A stretch of 64,000 nucleotides of DNA from Planctomycetota bacterium. Lineage in GTDB: Bacteria; Planctomycetota; UBA1135; GCA-002686595. Position 1 is the stretch's first letter. The number at the start of each line of letters is the position of its first letter. A program made the position numbers and the translations under genes. Under the pieces are notes generated by a model. The model saw only the letters and a program-made list of their open reading frames with translations, was not told the DNA's origin and did no database searches. The stretch spans positions 83,683 through 147,682 of the forward strand of contig DUBE01000066.1 of assembly GCA_012960475.1 (NCBI GenBank). Reading direction: 5' to 3'. Below are positions 9,755 through 19,184 of this stretch, piece by piece.

Positions 9755-10437
9755 CAATTGGACTCTTCGCCTTTGGTGTCCAAGCGGTAGCCCTGGCCCA
9801 CAACGGTTTCAATGCGCACGGGGCCAGAGGCATGCAGTCGTTTGCGTAGGCGCCCGATGGTCACGTCTACCGTGTTGGTGCCCGGATCAAGACCGATGCC
9901 CCAGACTTTCTGGAGCAGATTATCGCGGCTCAGGATTTTGCCCTTGGCTTCCAGCAGAACGGTCAGCAGGCTGAACTCGCGCGGGCTGAGGTCGATTTTC
10001 TTGTTTGCGTGGTGTACACCGTGGTGCTTGAGGTCCAGGCGCAGGGCGCCCCAGGTCATGATCGGGGTGTTCTCCTGACGGCGGCGTACAGCGCGGATGC
10101 GTGCTAGCAACTCATCAAAGGCGAAGGGCTTGACGATGTAGTCGTCGGCACCCAACTCCAGCCCGCGCACCCGGTCCTGCACCTCTTGGCGTGCGGAGAG
10201 AACAATTACCGGGATCGCAATGCCCTTGTGGCGCAGGTCTTTCAGCATGGTCAAACCGTCCTCCCCGGGCATGGTGATATCGAGCAGGATCAGATCCAGC
10301 ATTTCTCCCAGGTTGGCGATCTGCTCTCGCGCCTCGATCGCGTCCGATGCTTCGGCAACTGTGAAGTCCAATTCGACGAGTCCACGGATCAAGAACGAAC
10401 GCAGACGGGCGTCATCATCAACAATAAGGATGTGCAT
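9754..10437 (-). CDS. OmpR-family response regulator
   Basis: This 227-residue protein is the partner of the adjacent histidine kinase and the first gene of the pair. It has a receiver domain (ILIVDDDARLR, phospho-acceptor Asp in LILLDITMPGEDG, Lys in YIVKPFAFDE) and a C-terminal winged-helix DNA-binding domain ending in VGQGYRLD. The frame is open 71 codons further upstream, but MHILIVDDD at 10437 is the family start. It is divergent from the secreted acidic protein gene at 10653, which is a plausible target because they share the 215-base gap. Confidence 0.93.
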   Translation of the reverse strand: MHILIVDDDARLRSFLIRGLVELDFTVAEASDAIEAREQIANLGEMLDLILLDITMPGEDGLTMLKDLRHKGIAIPVIVLSARQEVQDRVRGLELGADDYIVKPFAFDELLARIRAVRRRQENTPIMTWGALRLDLKHHGVHHANKKIDLSPREFSLLTVLLEAKGKILSRDNLLQKVWGIGLDPGTNTVDVTIGRLRKRLHASGPVRIETVVGQGYRLDTKGEESN

Positions 10438-10652
10438 TTGGATGGGCCTTGACTGGGGTCCATTGCTCACACTTTCGCATGCTGTCGTGGGGGGAGCAAG
10501 TGAGGGCTTCAGAATTGGATCAGTGAGCGCGTCAAAGAAGAACTGGCTCAGCAGTCTCGATTTGTGTTCTCTTGCCAGGAGCAATTGAGGCACCCCCGTG
10601 AGTGCCTGCCGCGGGTACCCTATTGGCCGTCCCTTCAGCACCCGAGCCACAG

Positions 10653-11672
10653 ATGCACCCTTCTCAGCCCCTGTTTCCTGCCCTCTTCTTGTTGCTGTTT
10701 GCTGCCACGGGGGATTTTCAGTACGCCCCCAAGCAGGGTACCGAAATCACCCGCATCTACAACTCCGTGATGGAGCTGGAGCTGGTTGATTCGTCAGTGG
10801 AGGTCTTGGTGGATGGCGAGTCTCGCGATGGTCCCCAGCCGGAACTTGAGATCAGTGTGCGTCAGGAGTCCAGAGTTGAGGTGCTGGACACCTTTGAGAA
10901 GGTTGAAGATGGACAGATTCTGGTCTTGACCCGAGCCTTTGTAATTCTTGGTCACGGGGAGCATGTTCAAGTCAGCGTGGATGGGGAAGAGCGTAATCCC
11001 CCGGACAGCGAGGATGAGTCCGATCTGGAAGGTCGTACAGTACGCTTCACCTTTGATGAGGACAGTGAGTCCTGGCAGCCTGCCTGGGCAGATGACGAGG
11101 AGGGGGATGAGGAGTTGCTCAGTGACTTGCGAGCCACCTCTGGATTTGCCTTTCTTCTGCCAGCTGGCGACGACTGTGATGTGGGGGATGAGTGGGAGCT
11201 GAGCGACGACGAAGGGGTAGAAGCCCTGGCCCTCTTGTTATATCCCCTCGGGGAGTTGAGCTTGTTCTCGGATGGCGAAGATCCCGAGCAGGAACGGGAG
11301 TCCTCCGCGCTCTTCAGGGACAACTTGGCAGTGGAGGAGTTCCTGCTGGCGTTGAAGTCCACGCAAGACGGTCGGGCCGTGATCCAGATCAAGGTCGAAG
11401 GGTCGACGGCGTTTGAGCGCACCCCTGAACTGCCCGAAGAGATGCAGGCCATGGGCATGGAACTGGTCGAGGGCTTCGACTTGGAACTACTGCTGGAAGG
11501 TGAGCTGGTCTGGGACCTTGCCTTGCATCACATGGTGTCGCTTGAGTACACCGCCGAAGTGGAGCTGGTCAACACCAGCGTTCAATCCGGCTCTGGCGGA
11601 GGCCGCGAGGTGGAGATCACCCGGAGCCAGGTTTTTGAGGGCGTGATCGGCTACGAGGTAACTCTTCGGTGA
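10653..11672 (+). CDS. secreted acidic protein of unknown function
   Basis: The 339-residue product begins with a short N region and a hydrophobic stretch (LFPALFLLLFAATG), a likely signal peptide. The mature protein is very rich in Asp and Glu (for example DDEEGDEELLSD and DSEDESDLEGR) with a beta-rich look. I recognise no domain. ATG 10653 is preferred over an upstream in-frame start at 10602 because it places the signal peptide at the N terminus. The stop overlaps the next gene (GTGA), so the two are probably coupled. It is divergent from the response regulator, which may control it. Confidence 0.75.
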   Translation: MHPSQPLFPALFLLLFAATGDFQYAPKQGTEITRIYNSVMELELVDSSVEVLVDGESRDGPQPELEISVRQESRVEVLDTFEKVEDGQILVLTRAFVILGHGEHVQVSVDGEERNPPDSEDESDLEGRTVRFTFDEDSESWQPAWADDEEGDEELLSDLRATSGFAFLLPAGDDCDVGDEWELSDDEGVEALALLLYPLGELSLFSDGEDPEQERESSALFRDNLAVEEFLLALKSTQDGRAVIQIKVEGSTAFERTPELPEEMQAMGMELVEGFDLELLLEGELVWDLALHHMVSLEYTAEVELVNTSVQSGSGGGREVEITRSQVFEGVIGYEVTLR

Positions 11673-13171
11673 CCCCTCCTGACGCGAATCAGGCTGGGGT
11701 TTCCCAAGCGCCTGACCCCCGGACTCTTGGATCCAAGTCTCGTCGCATTCGCGCACTAGGTGCCCTGTTGGCCGCTGTGGGGCTGCTGGGTTGCCTGATC
11801 CTGATCGCTCTCAGGTTGACCTATCCCTTCGAGTTGGAGTGGTTGGAGGGCATCACTCTTTTTAGCATCGAGCGTCTGCTTGAGGGGCGGCCCTTGTATG
11901 TGCAACCCGACTTCACCTGGTCCCCCCTGCCCTATGGGCCGCTCTACTTTCAAGGCGCAAGCCTGCTGGCAGGGGTCGGCATCGAGGGCTTCCTGGCTCC
12001 CCGTCTGCTTTCCTTGATTGCTACCCTGGGCTTGTTTGTCCTGCTTGGGGTTCTCGGGTCGGGCGTGGACCGAAAGGGGATCCCATGCGGGGTCCAAGGT
12101 CTGGTGGCGGCGGGATTCTTGGCCCTGGCCTATCCCTTCTGCGGCGCCTGGCTCGATCTGGCCCGGCCGGACGCCTTGGCCCTCTTTTTTCTGTTGGCGG
12201 CCTTTTGGAACCACCAGCGATCCCGCGCTCGGTCGGGCTGGTTCCCGGGGACCTTGACCGTCCTCTTGGCCCTTGCGGCCTATCACACCAAGCAAACCAC
12301 ACTCCTGCCCTTGCTAGGGTTTCTCGTGGCGGACTTCCAGCGTTCAAAGATTCCCCTCATTGGGTTTGTGGTGGGGCTCCCGGTCAGCTTGGTCCTGGCC
12401 AGCGCTTGGACCTCCGGTTGGTATGAGTTCCACACCCTTGAGTTGCTTTGGGGCCATGGGCTTTACTGGCCGGGGATCTGGGAGTTTGTGCAGCGTGATC
12501 TGATTTTCTCCGCCCCGATCTGGATTCTGGCCTTGCTCGGTCTGCGTGGCAGCAACAGGGCCCAGGTGGGCCTCTTTGTGGGCGGCCTTGCGGCGAGTTG
12601 CTTGGGCCGATTGCATCCGGGGGGCTATGACAACGCGCTCTTGCCCCTGGTGATCTGTGCGGCGCCCCTGGCCAGTGAGGGTTGGTCACGTAGACCGGCG
12701 TTGGGGAATCTGATGCTGGCGGTCTTGTTCGGCTTGGGGCTTTGGACCACAGCAGATCTGGTTCCCAGTGCCCAGGACCAGTTGGCGGGGGAGGCCCTGG
12801 TGCAGCGCATCGGAGCCTTGGAAGGGGAGGTGTTTTCGCCCGCCCATGGATCTTTGTTGGCGCGCGCGGGCAAACAGCACCAACTGCATCTGATGAGTTG
12901 GATGGATCTTTCCGCCTCGGATGCGGGTCTGGAGCTGGCGCGGGACCTGGTGGACCAACTGGAAGAGCGCTTGAGCCGAGGGCAATTGCGCCATGCGGTG
13001 GTTGGGGCTCCCCGGGATCTCGCCGAGGCGGAGTTTGTGGCTCTCTTGCGCCGTCATCTGCCGGATCTGGAGCGTCTGCTGCCCGAATCCGGCCCGGGTG
13101 CCATGGTCCCCGTCAGTGGAGCTCAGCGGCGACCAGAGCTGCTCCTTTCTGCCCCTGCCCGGGGAAACTGA
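11669..13171 (+). CDS. multi-pass membrane protein, GT-C glycosyltransferase-like
   Basis: The 500-residue protein has a GTG start coupled to the preceding stop (GTGA). It has about ten hydrophobic segments. After the first segment there is an acidic extracytoplasmic loop, YPFELEWLEG, resembling the acidic first-loop motif of GT-C lipid-linked sugar transferases (PMT/ArnT superfamily). The last 120 residues form a soluble tail. Family placement rests on topology and this motif only; donor and acceptor are unknown. Export together with the acidic protein is possible, for example as its glycosylation partner, but this is speculation. Confidence 0.7.
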   Translation: MTPPDANQAGVSQAPDPRTLGSKSRRIRALGALLAAVGLLGCLILIALRLTYPFELEWLEGITLFSIERLLEGRPLYVQPDFTWSPLPYGPLYFQGASLLAGVGIEGFLAPRLLSLIATLGLFVLLGVLGSGVDRKGIPCGVQGLVAAGFLALAYPFCGAWLDLARPDALALFFLLAAFWNHQRSRARSGWFPGTLTVLLALAAYHTKQTTLLPLLGFLVADFQRSKIPLIGFVVGLPVSLVLASAWTSGWYEFHTLELLWGHGLYWPGIWEFVQRDLIFSAPIWILALLGLRGSNRAQVGLFVGGLAASCLGRLHPGGYDNALLPLVICAAPLASEGWSRRPALGNLMLAVLFGLGLWTTADLVPSAQDQLAGEALVQRIGALEGEVFSPAHGSLLARAGKQHQLHLMSWMDLSASDAGLELARDLVDQLEERLSRGQLRHAVVGAPRDLAEAEFVALLRRHLPDLERLLPESGPGAMVPVSGAQRRPELLLSAPARGN

Positions 13172-13186
13172 TTCAGGCACCGCTCT

Positions 13187-13549
13187 TCAGGAGCGAGAGC
13201 GTCGCGACAGCACCGCGCGGGTCACCATGGGACCGACCAGGCCCCCGGCGATGGTCAGGATCGCTACCAATCCCAGGAGGCGTCCCACCCCGCGCCAGCC
13301 CCCGGGCAGGGTGTCCTTGAACAGCCAGAGGCTCGCGCCTCCGAAGACGATCAGGGAGGTGATGAGCACCCAACTGTGGCGCACGCCGAGGCGGCGATCC
13401 GGGCGCACATGCAGGCCGTCTTCGTGCAGCACCAACCCCCGGGGCAGGGCCGCGCGGATCTGGCTGGGGGAGGGATGGCGCCCCAGTTCCTGTTCCAGGG
13501 CTGCCAGATCCAAAACCTCTTCCAGGGGCTGCAGGTGGGGCTGGGTCAT
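13187..13549 (-). CDS. small membrane protein, unknown
   Basis: This 120-residue protein has a soluble N-terminal half of about 60 residues, two predicted membrane segments (SWVLITSLIVFGGASLWLF and LGLVAILTIAGGLVG) and a short basic tail (RAVLSRRSRS). The clean hydrophobic pattern supports a real gene over the longer antisense frames here. It is convergent with the GT-C gene (15 bases between stops) and divergent from the membrane protein at 13727. No family recognised. Confidence 0.65.
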   Translation of the reverse strand: MTQPHLQPLEEVLDLAALEQELGRHPSPSQIRAALPRGLVLHEDGLHVRPDRRLGVRHSWVLITSLIVFGGASLWLFKDTLPGGWRGVGRLLGLVAILTIAGGLVGPMVTRAVLSRRSRS

Positions 13550-13726
13550 GAGGTGGCTTGCGGGGAACGGCCTTGGGCTGGCGGATCAAGATAGCGCTTG
13601 GGCTGGCCCTTGGGGGTGGGCAGGCCCCTGAGCAGGCGCTCGTTTCGGCTTCCCCTCCTCGTGGGTGCAACCCGGGCGCTGGGATTGGTTAGGCTGCAAT
13701 TCACGAGCACCTCTGCTCCACCTGCC

Positions 13727-14392
13727 ATGATCGCCAACGCGAACACAAATGTGACCGAAGCGGTTTTCGCCAATCCCGACTGGACCAGTTTGGGCATGGT
13801 GACTTCCATCGTCGGTGCCTTCCTGATCGCCAACGCGACCCTGCTGGAGCATCCTCGCCGTCTCGTGGCGCGTTACTTCGGTACTCGCCAGGGTCGGCTG
13901 ATGAGCGTGCGCGAGTATGTCTACAACCGCGTCCAGACCACCCTGGGGTTCACCTTCTTGCTGCTTGGTTTTGGCATGCAGTTGTACGGGCATGTGCTCA
14001 GCCGTCCGGTAGATGAGGGACCCTTGAATATGGGCTGGGTTGGTCTTGTGGTGATCCTGGTGGTGCTCTTGCTCTTCAGTGCCTGGTGGTGGTCCCTGTG
14101 GGCATTTAGGCGCTATGTGCGCGAGTACTATCTGGAGCATCCGATTCCCTTGGAGAGCGACGGGGCAATCGCCCGGGAGATCGGTGAGTTGTTCGGAGTC
14201 GAATCCAAGGAAGACGACACGGTGGAGGAGTTTGTCCTGCGCCTGCGTCAGAAGGCTGGGCTGCCTGCACGCGTGGATCGGGGCCGGGATGTCTTCACGG
14301 ATGCGGGCCTGGATGAGGACCAGGGTCTGGATGGATCTGATGTGGACTTGAGTGCCGATCTCGATAGCGAGTCGTTGCAGAACCGCGCCTGA
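13727..14392 (+). CDS. membrane protein with acidic C-terminal tail, unknown
   Basis: The 221-residue product has three predicted membrane segments (near residues 20-38, 70-88 and 100-122) and a cytoplasmic C-terminal half. Its last 50 residues are highly acidic, with repeated Asp-rich stretches. ATG 13727 is chosen because it directly precedes the conserved-looking hydrophobic part. A TAGGCT element at 13690-13695 could be its -10 box. I recognise no family. Confidence 0.65.
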   Translation: MIANANTNVTEAVFANPDWTSLGMVTSIVGAFLIANATLLEHPRRLVARYFGTRQGRLMSVREYVYNRVQTTLGFTFLLLGFGMQLYGHVLSRPVDEGPLNMGWVGLVVILVVLLLFSAWWWSLWAFRRYVREYYLEHPIPLESDGAIAREIGELFGVESKEDDTVEEFVLRLRQKAGLPARVDRGRDVFTDAGLDEDQGLDGSDVDLSADLDSESLQNRA

Positions 14393-14450
14393 GATTTGGT
14401 CCCTGTGTTTGCGGGGTGAAACCCTGGCGGCGGTGGTGCGTTCTTGAGGC

Positions 14451-15350
14451 GTGTTGAAGGCGCCCGCTTCCGTTTCGGTCCTGTTCAGGGGCCTTGGCGG
14501 GGCTTCTTTTTGGGAGCTGATTCAACCACCTCGTTGTTGGTTGTGTGGTCGTGGCTTGGAGCGCGATCTGTCGGCACCAGCAGGGCGCCCCGGGGGGGCT
14601 CCAAGTGGGCTTGATTGTTCCAAGGTCCAGGGACCTTTCCTCGACTGGGCCTGCGAGACTCACGCGCTTGAGGAGGGTTCGCGTTCTGCGGCCTGTGGAC
14701 TTTGCGACCGGCCTCTGCGGGCGGGCCTGGCCGATGGGAGTGTTTGCCTGCTTTGCGCTGGTGCTGGTCAGCAGGCCTTGGGAACATCTCGTGGCATGGA
14801 AGGGCCTGGGGTGCAAGGGCAACGGCTGTTGTGTTTGGGAGAGTACAAGGACCCGGCGCTCAGTCCTTGGATTCTGGCCTTCAAGCATGGTCGCCGGAAG
14901 GATCTGGCTCAGCCCCTGGGGGCCTTGCTCGCGGCTCGGGTGCTGGAGCGTTGGGTGAAACCGGGCCAGGTGACTCGACCCGGGGTCTTGGTTCCCGTGC
15001 CCCTGCATCCGGCCCGGCGGGTGGAGCGTGGCTATGACCAGGCTCTTGAGTTGGCCACGGCGCTTGGTAGGCACCTGGGATGGCCGGTCGAAAGTCCTCT
15101 TCGGCGGATTCGTTTCAGCGCTCCCCAGGGGTCCTGGCGAGCTCAAGCCCGGTCCAAGAATGTGGAGCAGGCTTTTGTCTTGAGGGAGCGCGATCTCGAG
15201 CGGCTGGCAGGTCGGGACCTGTGGCTGGTGGATGATGTGACCACTTCCGGTGAGACCCTTGGGGTCTGTCGCCAGGCCCTGAGGGGATTCCGCGTGCGCG
15301 GTGCTCTGGTTCTCGCCCGGGCAGGGCTTGCGTCCTGGTCCAATCGGTAG
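14451..15350 (+). CDS. comF: ComF-family phosphoribosyltransferase-like protein
   Basis: ComF proteins combine an N-terminal zinc ribbon with a phosphoribosyltransferase-type fold. In Gram-positives the family is tied to DNA uptake, while elsewhere its role is unclear. Here CWLCGRGL (about residue 29) and CGLCDRPL supply paired cysteines for a zinc site, PVPLHPARRVERGYDQA is the typical middle motif, and LWLVDDVTTSGETL is the PRPP-binding loop. The start is GTG 14451, or TTG one codon later. No other competence gene is in the window. larC follows after 15 bases, so they may be cotranscribed. Confidence 0.88.
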   Translation: MLKAPASVSVLFRGLGGASFWELIQPPRCWLCGRGLERDLSAPAGRPGGAPSGLDCSKVQGPFLDWACETHALEEGSRSAACGLCDRPLRAGLADGSVCLLCAGAGQQALGTSRGMEGPGVQGQRLLCLGEYKDPALSPWILAFKHGRRKDLAQPLGALLAARVLERWVKPGQVTRPGVLVPVPLHPARRVERGYDQALELATALGRHLGWPVESPLRRIRFSAPQGSWRAQARSKNVEQAFVLRERDLERLAGRDLWLVDDVTTSGETLGVCRQALRGFRVRGALVLARAGLASWSNR

Positions 15351-15365
15351 GACACTGCTGCGTCC

Positions 15366-16637
15366 ATGACGGATCTTTTCATCGAGCCCTTCGGGGGCAT
15401 GGCAGGGGACATGTTCCTGGCCGCGCTCTTGGACCTGCAAGATGAGCGCTTTGACTTGACTGTGCTCGAAGACCTGGCACAGGACCTGTTTCCAGGCGAG
15501 GTGCAATTGACCGTCAGCGAGGTCTGGCGCGGGGGGCTCAGTGGTCGGCATCTAAGAGTGCAAACCAAGACCGATGCCGCGCTTCCCATGCGCTGCTTGA
15601 AAGATCTCTTGGGTCGGCTCGATCGTGCCAGGCTCTCGGCCCGGGTGCGCGAACGGGCGGGACGCGTGCTGCAACTCTTGGCTGAGGCCGAAGGGCGCGT
15701 GCATGGTTGTTCGCCCCAAGAAGTTCACTTCCACGAGGTGGGGGCGGTGGACACCCTGATCGATGTGGCAGGAGCTGCCTTGGCTCTGGAGCGCTTGGGC
15801 ATCGAACGGGTCTTGGTCACGCCGCCGCTCGTGGGGTCCGGAACGGTCACATGTGCCCATGGGGAAATGCCCGTGCCAGTGCCCGCTGTTGTGGAACTTC
15901 TGCGCGGGCGGCCCACCCTGATGGGTGGAGGAAGGGAGCGCACGACTCCCACTGGGGCGGCAATTCTGGCGGCCCTCTGCGATGAATTTGCGCCTCCCAC
16001 GACCTTTCAGACCGAGAGAGTTGGATACGGCGCAGGTACGGCGGATCCTTCAGAGCAACCTCCGAATCTGCTGCGCTTGCAACTGGGTCAGGCGGCCGAC
16101 CAGTCCAGCGGAGCCTCCGGTCGGCGCCGGACCGAAGTGGATCTGCTTGAGGTCACCATTGACGACATGACCGGCGAGGATGTGGGGCACCTGACCGGTT
16201 GCCTGCGCGCGGCGGGGGCACTCGAAGTCTGGAGCGCCCCGGTTTTCATGAAAAAGGATCGCCCGGGGGTGGTGCTCTCCGCCCTCATGCGTACCGGGCG
16301 CAGAGCTGTCTTGGAGGATGTGGTTTTTCGTTGGAGTACGAGTCTCGGTGTGCGCTGGCTCAAGGTCGAACGCTTGGAATGTGCCCGCCGTAATATCAAA
16401 GTCGAGTTGCGGGGCGCAGAGGTGCGCGTCAAAATCCGCCAACGGCCAGGTGTAGAGGCTGGGAGCACACTGACCATCGAAGAGCGTGACCTTTTTCCTG
16501 AGCATGACGATGTGGCAGCGCTGGCGGAACATGCCAACCTGACCCTGCGCCAGGTGCGCGCCGAGGTGACAGCCTTGGCGTTGGATGAACTGGCTTTGGA
16601 AGTGGTTGTCCCGATCAAAGCTGGATCAAGTTCCTAG
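15366..16637 (+). CDS. larC: LarC, nickel-pincer cofactor nickel insertase
   Basis: LarC inserts nickel into the pyridinium dithiocarboxylate mononucleotide to make the nickel-pincer cofactor of lactate racemase and related enzymes. The 423-residue length is normal. Family motifs are FIEPFGGMAGDMFLAALLD at the N terminus, HFHEVGAVDTLID near residue 120 and TPTGAAIL near residue 195. The partners LarB and LarE, and LarA, are not in this window. The stop TAG is shared with the convergent aminotransferase through a CTAG at 16634-16637. Confidence 0.9.
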   Translation: MTDLFIEPFGGMAGDMFLAALLDLQDERFDLTVLEDLAQDLFPGEVQLTVSEVWRGGLSGRHLRVQTKTDAALPMRCLKDLLGRLDRARLSARVRERAGRVLQLLAEAEGRVHGCSPQEVHFHEVGAVDTLIDVAGAALALERLGIERVLVTPPLVGSGTVTCAHGEMPVPVPAVVELLRGRPTLMGGGRERTTPTGAAILAALCDEFAPPTTFQTERVGYGAGTADPSEQPPNLLRLQLGQAADQSSGASGRRRTEVDLLEVTIDDMTGEDVGHLTGCLRAAGALEVWSAPVFMKKDRPGVVLSALMRTGRRAVLEDVVFRWSTSLGVRWLKVERLECARRNIKVELRGAEVRVKIRQRPGVEAGSTLTIEERDLFPEHDDVAALAEHANLTLRQVRAEVTALALDELALEVVVPIKAGSSS

Positions 16638-17761
16638 CCTCGTCCCTCAGCGCACCATTTCGTGTGGGCCGCTTCCAGGCGTTGCAGTCCCTCCGCCAGA
16701 GTTTCTGGTGGCAGGCCCGCTCCGATACGTACGGCTCCCGGGTATCCGAAGAACTCGCCGGCGACCACATCGACCTGGTGCTCGCTTGCCAACCAGCGGG
16801 CGAAGGCCTGGGTGTCCTGTACCCCTTCCAGGATCGCGAAGGCAAAGATGCCGAAGGGCGGGATCAGGGCTCGGACCCGTGGGTTGTTTTTGATCCAAGC
16901 GTCGAGCAGGGGGCGGCTTTCCGCTTCGATGCGGCGCAGGGGTTGCAGTAGGGCAGGCAGGCAGTCGAGGGCGCGCTGGCCCAGCAAGAGGCTGGCGCTG
17001 GGGGGGTCCACCCAGGAGAGGTGGGCCCGGTCCACCAGGGTCGCGCGCAGATCCGCAAGGCCCGCCCCCAACAAGATCCAGCCCAGGCGCAGGGGGCCGA
17101 GGCCATAGGCCTTGGTCAAGGAGCCGATTGAGATCCCATTGGGGCAGAGTGCGGCGGCGTGTACCCGTTGGCTGGGGTCAGGGGCGCATTCCATGTAGAC
17201 CTCCGAGCTGACTAGGACTCCGCCCGAGGGTTCCAGTGCCGTCCCGAGGGCCCGGATTTTTTCCGCAGGGGTCACGGCGCCGGTGGGGTTGTGGGGGTTG
17301 GTCAGAAAAAGGTGCGTTGGGTGGCCTTCTGAGGCCAGGTCAAGGCGCGCGGGGTCAAGGCTCCAACCCTCTTCGGGGCACCGTTCCAGGGGCTGAACCT
17401 CGGCTCCAAAGAGCCCTGCAAGGGCCTCCAGGGGTTGATAGCAGGGGGTTTCGTGCAGCACCCTGGAGTTCTCTGTGAAGAGGGTCTGGGCCAGAAGCTG
17501 CATGGCTCCCGAGGCTCCCGGGGTCACCAGCACGCGCTCGGCTGGCAGGCCGAAGAGTTCGGCCAGGCGTTCCTCCAACTGGGGTCGGCTCCCAGCGCAG
17601 GACCACTCCAGGCAGGGGCCGATTTCCAGAGCAGGGCCCAGGACTTCTGCGTCGGGCACGGGCATGCCGGATTGGGCCAGGCACCAGGGGGAGAGAAAGG
17701 ACTCGGTCTGGGCCCAGGTCATGTAGGGGAACAGCGGGGGGGGGTGCTGGGGCGCGCTCAT
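16634..17761 (-). CDS. PLP-dependent aminotransferase, class I/II
   Basis: The 375-residue protein has the fold-type I aminotransferase motifs: LVTPGASGAMQLLAQ, the substrate-binding Asn in NPHNPTG, a PLP-contacting SSEVYME where AspxxTyr is usual, and the Schiff-base Lys in SIGSLTKAYGLGPLRLGW. The substrate is not evident. It might act on an aromatic or histidinol-type amino acid, but the neighbours give no clue. The Asp that normally contacts the PLP ring nitrogen appears replaced by Ser or Glu (SSEVY), which deserves checking in an alignment. The 3' end overlaps larC by four bases. Confidence 0.85.
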   Translation of the reverse strand: MSAPQHPPPLFPYMTWAQTESFLSPWCLAQSGMPVPDAEVLGPALEIGPCLEWSCAGSRPQLEERLAELFGLPAERVLVTPGASGAMQLLAQTLFTENSRVLHETPCYQPLEALAGLFGAEVQPLERCPEEGWSLDPARLDLASEGHPTHLFLTNPHNPTGAVTPAEKIRALGTALEPSGGVLVSSEVYMECAPDPSQRVHAAALCPNGISIGSLTKAYGLGPLRLGWILLGAGLADLRATLVDRAHLSWVDPPSASLLLGQRALDCLPALLQPLRRIEAESRPLLDAWIKNNPRVRALIPPFGIFAFAILEGVQDTQAFARWLASEHQVDVVAGEFFGYPGAVRIGAGLPPETLAEGLQRLEAAHTKWCAEGRG

Positions 17762-17932
17762 GGGGACCAGTGTATGAGTTCTGGGCGGGCGGCTGGCAGG
17801 AGGAGCGAGAAGGTTCTGCCAGACCTCTTTGGCAAGAGCATGGAATCGACCTGCTCAGAGCGCTAGCCTTCAAGCCGTGGGAGGAGAAGGGTTCCTCCCG
17901 CTTCGATCACTTCAGGGGGACCTCCCAACTAG

Positions 17933-19165
17933 ATGAAAACTTTCAGTCGATCCGTACAGGGCCTGCTTGCCGCTAGCGCTCTGCTCCTTGTTTCACCGGC
18001 CGTCTCCCAGGAGACGCCCGATTCCTCAGGAACCACCACGCCGAAGAAGACAATCAACTGGGTGGAGGCCAATGCCGGTACCAAGGCACGCTCCTTCCCC
18101 GACCGCGCGGGTTCTTTGGTGGCTGAGCTTGAGGCCGGGCAGTTGCTCAAGGTTGTCGAGACCAGCTCTGGCACGCGGCCTTTCCATCGGGTCCAAGTGG
18201 CCGGCGGGTTTATGGCTTGGGTGCACGGCAAGTATGTGACTCCGACCCGCAACCCGGCCGTTCTGACTGTCAGTGGCGACCGGCTCAACATGAGGCCCAC
18301 GGCCTCCAGTGGACCGGACTCTATGGCTCTGCCGGATCGTCTGATGCTTGGTACCCAAGTGGAGCTGGCTGGACGCCAGGACGCAAGCCTGCCTTTGGAC
18401 AAGGACTGGGTCCAGATCTGGGCGCCCCCGGGCAGCACCTATTGGGTGGAAGGCAGCGAGACCACAGTGCGCACGGATGAAGCGCTCGCGGCGACGGAGT
18501 TTGCAACTGCAGCCCGTGTCATGCCCAAGATTGCGAGCAAGCCCAAGGTGACTTCCAAGCCCAAACCCCAAGTGGTAACTCCCCCGGTCAAGCCCGGTGC
18601 GCGGCGCGCCTTGACAGAGGCGGACGCGCTCTACGAAGCCGCTGTGAAAATGACTGATGCGGACAGTGCTACCTGGACTGCGGTGCAGAGGGCATACCAG
18701 AAGGTGCAGAGCTTGTCAGGTGCCTCAACGCCCCTGGCTCAGGTGGCCAGTCGTCAGGCGGAACGCTGCGCTCTGCGCGCGCAACTCGTCGACCTGGGCG
18801 GGGACATGACTGAGCGGGATGAGGTCCGACGCCAACGCATCGCCCAGTTGCTCGACGAGCAACGCCTGCGCGAAATGGCTCGCACCCCTGACTGGGGACG
18901 CTTCGATGGTCGTGGTTGGGTCGAAGCCGTGGATAGCGCGGGTGAGCCCACTCACTGGTACATCTGGTGGGCCGGCAAGCGTCGGGTTGAGTTGGTCAGC
19001 GGCGACGGGCGCTATGACCTCAACAGCTATGTGGGTTATCAGGTGGGCATGGCCGGAGCCATGCGCCGGGAGTACAGTCCGCCGACTCTTGAGCAGGACG
19101 AATTACTGCCGCTTCTGGACATACGCCGCCTTGAGGTGATTGCGGGCGGACGCAAACGCCGCTGA
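17933..19165 (+). CDS. exported protein with two SH3-like domains
   Basis: The 410-residue product starts with a signal peptide (cleavage likely after SPAVSQ). Residues about 35-100 and 105-180 look like two bacterial SH3 domains: ARSFPDRAGSLVAELEAGQLL with VHGKYVTP, then LNMRPTASSGPDS with WVQIWAPPGSTYWVEG. These domains usually bind peptidoglycan or peptides. A Lys/Pro-rich linker follows, then a helical part and a C-terminal segment with VQRAYQKVQ and WGRFDGRGWVEAVDS. ATG 17933 is the natural start, with a purine-rich AGGGGGA somewhat far upstream. Role in the envelope is inferred. Confidence 0.75.
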   Translation: MKTFSRSVQGLLAASALLLVSPAVSQETPDSSGTTTPKKTINWVEANAGTKARSFPDRAGSLVAELEAGQLLKVVETSSGTRPFHRVQVAGGFMAWVHGKYVTPTRNPAVLTVSGDRLNMRPTASSGPDSMALPDRLMLGTQVELAGRQDASLPLDKDWVQIWAPPGSTYWVEGSETTVRTDEALAATEFATAARVMPKIASKPKVTSKPKPQVVTPPVKPGARRALTEADALYEAAVKMTDADSATWTAVQRAYQKVQSLSGASTPLAQVASRQAERCALRAQLVDLGGDMTERDEVRRQRIAQLLDEQRLREMARTPDWGRFDGRGWVEAVDSAGEPTHWYIWWAGKRRVELVSGDGRYDLNSYVGYQVGMAGAMRREYSPPTLEQDELLPLLDIRRLEVIAGGRKRR

Positions 19166-19184
19166 GGCTGGCGCGAGGATCTGC

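Noticed and set aside
12993-13631. 212-codon plus-strand frame over the end of the GT-C gene and the small membrane protein
   Set aside because: Trp/Arg/Pro-rich translation without structure; the minus-strand frame at 13187-13549 has two clean membrane segments instead.
14295-15551. 418-codon minus-strand frame opposite comF and larC
   Set aside because: Both plus-strand genes show family motifs; the antisense product shows none.
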